This document shows positions 6,391 to 8,836 of a DNA stretch of 8,836 nucleotides, in pieces (position 1 is the first letter of the stretch; the number at the start of each line of letters is the position of its first letter). The notes under the pieces were generated by a model. It worked only from the letters and a program-made list of their open reading frames with translations, searched no databases and was not told the DNA's origin. Both the position numbers and the translations under genes were made by a program. This DNA is from Oceanospirillaceae bacterium. Lineage in GTDB: Bacteria > Pseudomonadota > Gammaproteobacteria > Pseudomonadales > Balneatricaceae. The stretch is taken from assembly GCA_023954795.1 (NCBI GenBank), contig JAGSHA010000114.1:1-8836 (forward strand), in the 5' to 3' direction.

Positions 6391-6471
6391 GTTGATGTTT
6401 ACGAGATCAACTTTAAACGTTAGGGTTAAGACGAACTATGCCTAAAAATCCATAATATATAGCTATTCGTC
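6391..6471. promoter_or_regulatory. Divergent control region with two inverted repeats
   Basis: The 115-nt gap between the cupredoxin-like gene and the AraC-family gene holds GTTGAT-N9-ATCAAC (6391-6411) and GACGAA-N30-TTCGTC (6430-6435/6466-6471). The second brackets an AT-rich core containing CATAATATATAG, a plausible -10 region. They are candidate operators; no confident -35/-10 pair is assigned for either gene. Confidence 0.35.
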
Positions 6472-6487
6472 TGAAAGTGGGGTCTTT

Positions 6488-7390
6488 ATGAACTTGCCCG
6501 GTAATGATGCTCTAAGCCTGATTTTGCAGCGCTTACGTCTAAAAGCGGAGGTGTATGTCCATGCAGATTTTTGTGGCACTTGGGCGGTGGATACCTCCGG
6601 TAGCCGTAAGGTGCCTTTTCATCTGGTAGAACGAGGCAAGAGTTGGCTGCATATGCCAGAGGAAGCCCCGCGCCTGTTAACCGCAGGTGATCTGGTGATT
6701 TTCCCCCACGATCATGCACATCAGTTGTGTAATCAGGAGTCATTACCAGCACAGGTGGTGTATAACCAGATACCTGAAGCGGATCCGGCGTTGCCGATGA
6801 CGACGTTAGCCTGTGGCAGTTTCGAATTCGCCAGTCAAAGTTTATGGCCTTTACTGGATAGTTTGCCGAAGGTGATTGTGCTGGATCTGACCGATACGCA
6901 TCGCTTGGGTCAGACCCATAGTTTGATGCAATTGATGATTAGTGAGCTTCAGCAAGGGCATGCCGGGAGTAAAGCGGTAGTGGATCAGCTATCAGCGGCC
7001 CTGTTTGTACATGTCTTACGCAGTCAGATTGAACAGGGTTTTGCGCAAGGTGTTCTGGCCGCGTTGTTTGATCCGCAGATTGGTCAGGCGCTATCACTCA
7101 TCCATCAACAACCCGCACAGGATTGGAGTGTTGAGCGTTTAGCGCGAGAGATTGGGATGAGTCGCTCCGTGTTTTCAGAGCGCTTTCGAGATCTGGCGGG
7201 TAAAACCCCCATGCGTTATCTCGCCGAATGGAGGATGCGTGAGGCCAGCGATCTATTAAGCAGTACCGACGATTCGATTGCGCAAATCGCCGAAGCCTGC
7301 GGATATAACTCAGAGGTTGCCTTTCGTAAGGCATTTCGTTCGGTGACCGGACAAACTCCGGGAGCCGTGAGAAAACAGAACCGTTTATAA
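6488..7390 (+). CDS. AraC-family transcriptional regulator with N-terminal cupin domain
   Basis: A 300-residue cytoplasmic DNA-binding regulator. Residues about 8-180 form a cupin-type sensor of the Cupin_6/AraC-binding kind, seen in VPFHLVERG (42-50) and GDLVIFPHDHAH (67-78). Residues about 200-297 are the AraC DNA-binding domain, with the first helix-turn-helix near 214-236 (WSVERLAREIGMSRSVFSERF) and the second near 262-284, ending in the usual GYNSEVAFRKAFRSVTGQTP signature at 272-291. Length and domain order are normal. GGGG 5 nt before the ATG supports the start. It is divergent from the cupredoxin-like gene across 115 nt, so that gene is the natural candidate target, and the gap contains two inverted repeats. 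The ligand cannot be read; histidines in the cupin part could bind a metal or small molecule, but this is inference. Confidence 0.93.
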   Translation: MNLPGNDALSLILQRLRLKAEVYVHADFCGTWAVDTSGSRKVPFHLVERGKSWLHMPEEAPRLLTAGDLVIFPHDHAHQLCNQESLPAQVVYNQIPEADPALPMTTLACGSFEFASQSLWPLLDSLPKVIVLDLTDTHRLGQTHSLMQLMISELQQGHAGSKAVVDQLSAALFVHVLRSQIEQGFAQGVLAALFDPQIGQALSLIHQQPAQDWSVERLAREIGMSRSVFSERFRDLAGKTPMRYLAEWRMREASDLLSSTDDSIAQIAEACGYNSEVAFRKAFRSVTGQTPGAVRKQNRL

Positions 7391-7983
7391 ACCTTTATTC
7401 ACTATTGCTGTATATACAACGGTATATGGTCAGATATCTACATGTATTTATAGTTTGGTCAGGTTTGAATCAAAGGGTTATTTAGAAATATGAATAGTGT
7501 CCATAAAAGGTAGGTCATCGTTATAGACAGTTATTTTTAAATACCAGAAATAAGTGATCGATCAGTCAATTATAAATAGATCCATTACTCAAAAACTGAA
7601 GTATAAAAGTAACCTCTAATTCATTATGATAGGTTAAATTTTGACACATGGATTACGTTATATTTGACGTAATTCTGAATTTCGGTGATTTTCAACATCG
7701 CGTGCTCAGGCGAGTTGAAACGTTTTCTACGCAAACCGAAAAATTGACTGATGAGCCGTACTGATGGTGAGTCTCTGTCATTTAATAGCCGACAGCAATG
7801 ACTCGTTAGGGATGTAACGTGCAGGGATTGCTTGTTTTACACGTCTGAGTATTCTTCTCGCTCTTCCTGCAAAACTTCGAATTAAGATTTCAAGATTGAA
7901 TAAGTGTTGTTAGGGCTTCATTGCTCTGTGGACCAGCCACGTCTGTTGTATACGGATATCAATGCTTATAAAGGGAACTGAAG
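7391..7983. other. 593-nt AT-rich non-coding stretch
   Basis: No convincing gene is seen on either strand. The first 290 nt are strongly AT-rich. They contain ATATAC-AACG-GTATAT (7412-7427), just after the AraC-family stop and without a T-run, and a 10-bp palindrome TGATCGATCA (7555-7564). A dyad ATTACGT-N8-ACGTAAT lies at 7652-7673. The second half is less AT-rich and hairpin-rich (7690-7802). The long leader before a large surface protein suggests a complex promoter or regulated 5' UTR. TTGACA at 7641-7646 has no -10 at the right distance. Confidence 0.6.
7690..7720 (+). promoter_or_regulatory. Strong hairpin in the leader of the DUF4347 gene
   Basis: TTTCAAC pairs with GTTGAAA (7 bp), then after a bulged A TCGC pairs with GCGA (4 bp), closing an 8-nt loop GTGCTCAG. 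It is followed by CGTTTTCTA. It could be a distal terminator for the AraC-family gene, some 300 nt after its stop, or part of a structured leader of the downstream gene. Confidence 0.45.
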
Positions 7984-8836
7984 ATGATGAAGAAACAGGA
8001 CGAAACTGCAGTATCCGGGGTCCTTGCCCGCAAGCCTTTGTTCCGAGCACTTGAACAGCGCATTATGTTTGATGCGGCGGCTGTGGATACCGCTGCACAG
8101 GTGGTGGCACCTGAAGTGATCATCAATGCGACTGATACACAGGATGATGCTCTGCTGGAGAATTTGGCGGAGCTGGTGCCACCGGCAGAGCGTGATCGCG
8201 CCAACCTGATCGTGATAGATCAGGGGGTGGAAAATTATGACACCTTGTTGCAGCAGATCCCCGACAACTACAGCGTGCTGGTCATCCCTGCGGGTGAAAA
8301 TGGGCTGGCGCGTCTGGCTGAATCTCTTCAGAACTTCAACAATCTCGAATCTATTCATATTCTGAGCCACGGCGGCGATAACCTGTTTCAGTTGGGCGCG
8401 GATAAGCTGACCGCCGAGACGGTGAATCAACATGCTGATGCGCTGGCGAACATTGGCAATGCCCTCAGTGCAGATGGCGACCTGCTGTTATATGGCTGCA
8501 ACCTGAGCGCCAGTGCTGATGGTCAAAGCTTGCTAGCCAGTATTGCGGCCCTCACCGGGGCTGATGTTGCAGCCTCTGATGATCTGACCGGTGCTGAAGC
8601 GCTGGGGGGAGATTGGCAGCTGGAATCCCGCACGGGTGATATCGAAGCCGCGACATTGAACCTTTCTTATGACGGGCTGCTGACTGGTGCGACCTATATC
8701 ACCACCACGGCGGAGGGTGAACTCGATCAGCAACACGACGCCAGTGACCCTATTGAATTCACCATCACCGTAGACGGAGACCTGCCGACCACCAGTGCAC
8801 ACCTGACAATTTATGCCGGTGATATCGACAATGTAG
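7984..8836 (+). CDS. LEPR-motif DUF4347 surface/secreted protein, 5' part (runs off window)
   Basis: The first 284 codons of a probably very long protein; there is no stop before the window edge. The N-terminus has FRALEQRIMFDAAAV (20-34), a variant of the LEPR/FDAAA leader that begins many giant RTX- or Ig-repeat adhesins; Gln25 replaces the usual Pro. It has no ordinary Sec signal, which fits type I secretion in this class. Residues about 74-222 match DUF4347: LIVIDQG start, ILSHGG with His129, LLLYGCNLS with Cys172, and GDWQLE near the end. After residue 230 a beta-rich segment (YITTTAEGELDQQHDASDPI) begins what is probably an Ig- or cadherin-like repeat region. AGGGA 8 nt before the first of two adjacent ATGs supports the start. 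Adhesion or biofilm function is inferred from the family; a repeat region and type I secretion genes would be expected downstream. Confidence 0.88.
   Translation, partial: MMKKQDETAVSGVLARKPLFRALEQRIMFDAAAVDTAAQVVAPEVIINATDTQDDALLENLAELVPPAERDRANLIVIDQGVENYDTLLQQIPDNYSVLVIPAGENGLARLAESLQNFNNLESIHILSHGGDNLFQLGADKLTAETVNQHADALANIGNALSADGDLLLYGCNLSASADGQSLLASIAALTGADVAASDDLTGAEALGGDWQLESRTGDIEAATLNLSYDGLLTGATYITTTAEGELDQQHDASDPIEFTITVDGDLPTTSAHLTIYAGDIDNV

Noticed and set aside
7648..7764. 38-codon open frame in the gap before the DUF4347 gene
   Set aside because: No Shine-Dalgarno at a usable distance, and it overlaps hairpins and dyads; more likely chance.
7701..7802. c-di-GMP-I (GEMM) riboswitch before the adhesin-like gene
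   Set aside because: Only ACGCAAA fits. The GAAA-capped helix, the GGCAAACC segment and the second conserved stem are not found, so it is not called.

Overview
The window looks like chromosomal DNA of a Gram-negative bacterium, most likely a marine or aquatic gammaproteobacterium. This rests on an XylR/DmpR-type sigma-54 activator, Shine-Dalgarno-led genes, moderate GC content and a giant-adhesin-type DUF4347 protein. The exact genus cannot be read from the sequence.

Region 1 (1-3284, minus strand) is a three-gene operon for a molybdenum hydroxylase of the xanthine dehydrogenase family. The order is FAD subunit (2412-3284), [2Fe-2S] subunit (1869-2393) and molybdopterin subunit (1-1872, cut by the window edge). 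The genes are tightly packed, with an 18-nt gap and then an ATGA overlap.

Region 2 (3285-3728) is a divergent control region. It carries a near-perfect sigma-54 -24/-12 promoter firing into the hydroxylase operon, an IHF-like site, and two upstream palindromes placed like the enhancers of the TOL-plasmid Pu promoter. A candidate sigma-70 -10 box faces the regulator. Region 3 (3729-5459, plus) is that regulator: a complete XylR_N-V4R-AAA+-Fis enhancer-binding protein. Together these suggest an effector-switched circuit. An aromatic or N-heteroaromatic compound is probably sensed by the V4R domain and the activator turns on the hydroxylase, possibly to hydroxylate that compound. The two residues that contact phenol in MopR are not conserved, so phenol is an unlikely effector.

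Region 4 (5460-7390) holds an unrecognised 98-residue protein with an N-terminal CxxC (minus), a secreted cupredoxin-fold-like protein apparently missing its histidine copper ligands (minus), and a divergent AraC-family regulator with a cupin-type sensor domain (plus).

Region 5 (7391-8836) is a 593-nt AT-rich non-coding stretch with a hairpin-rich part, followed by the 5' end of a large LEPR/DUF4347 surface or secreted protein that runs off the window. Apart from the control circuit and the altered binding residues, most content belongs to known families.
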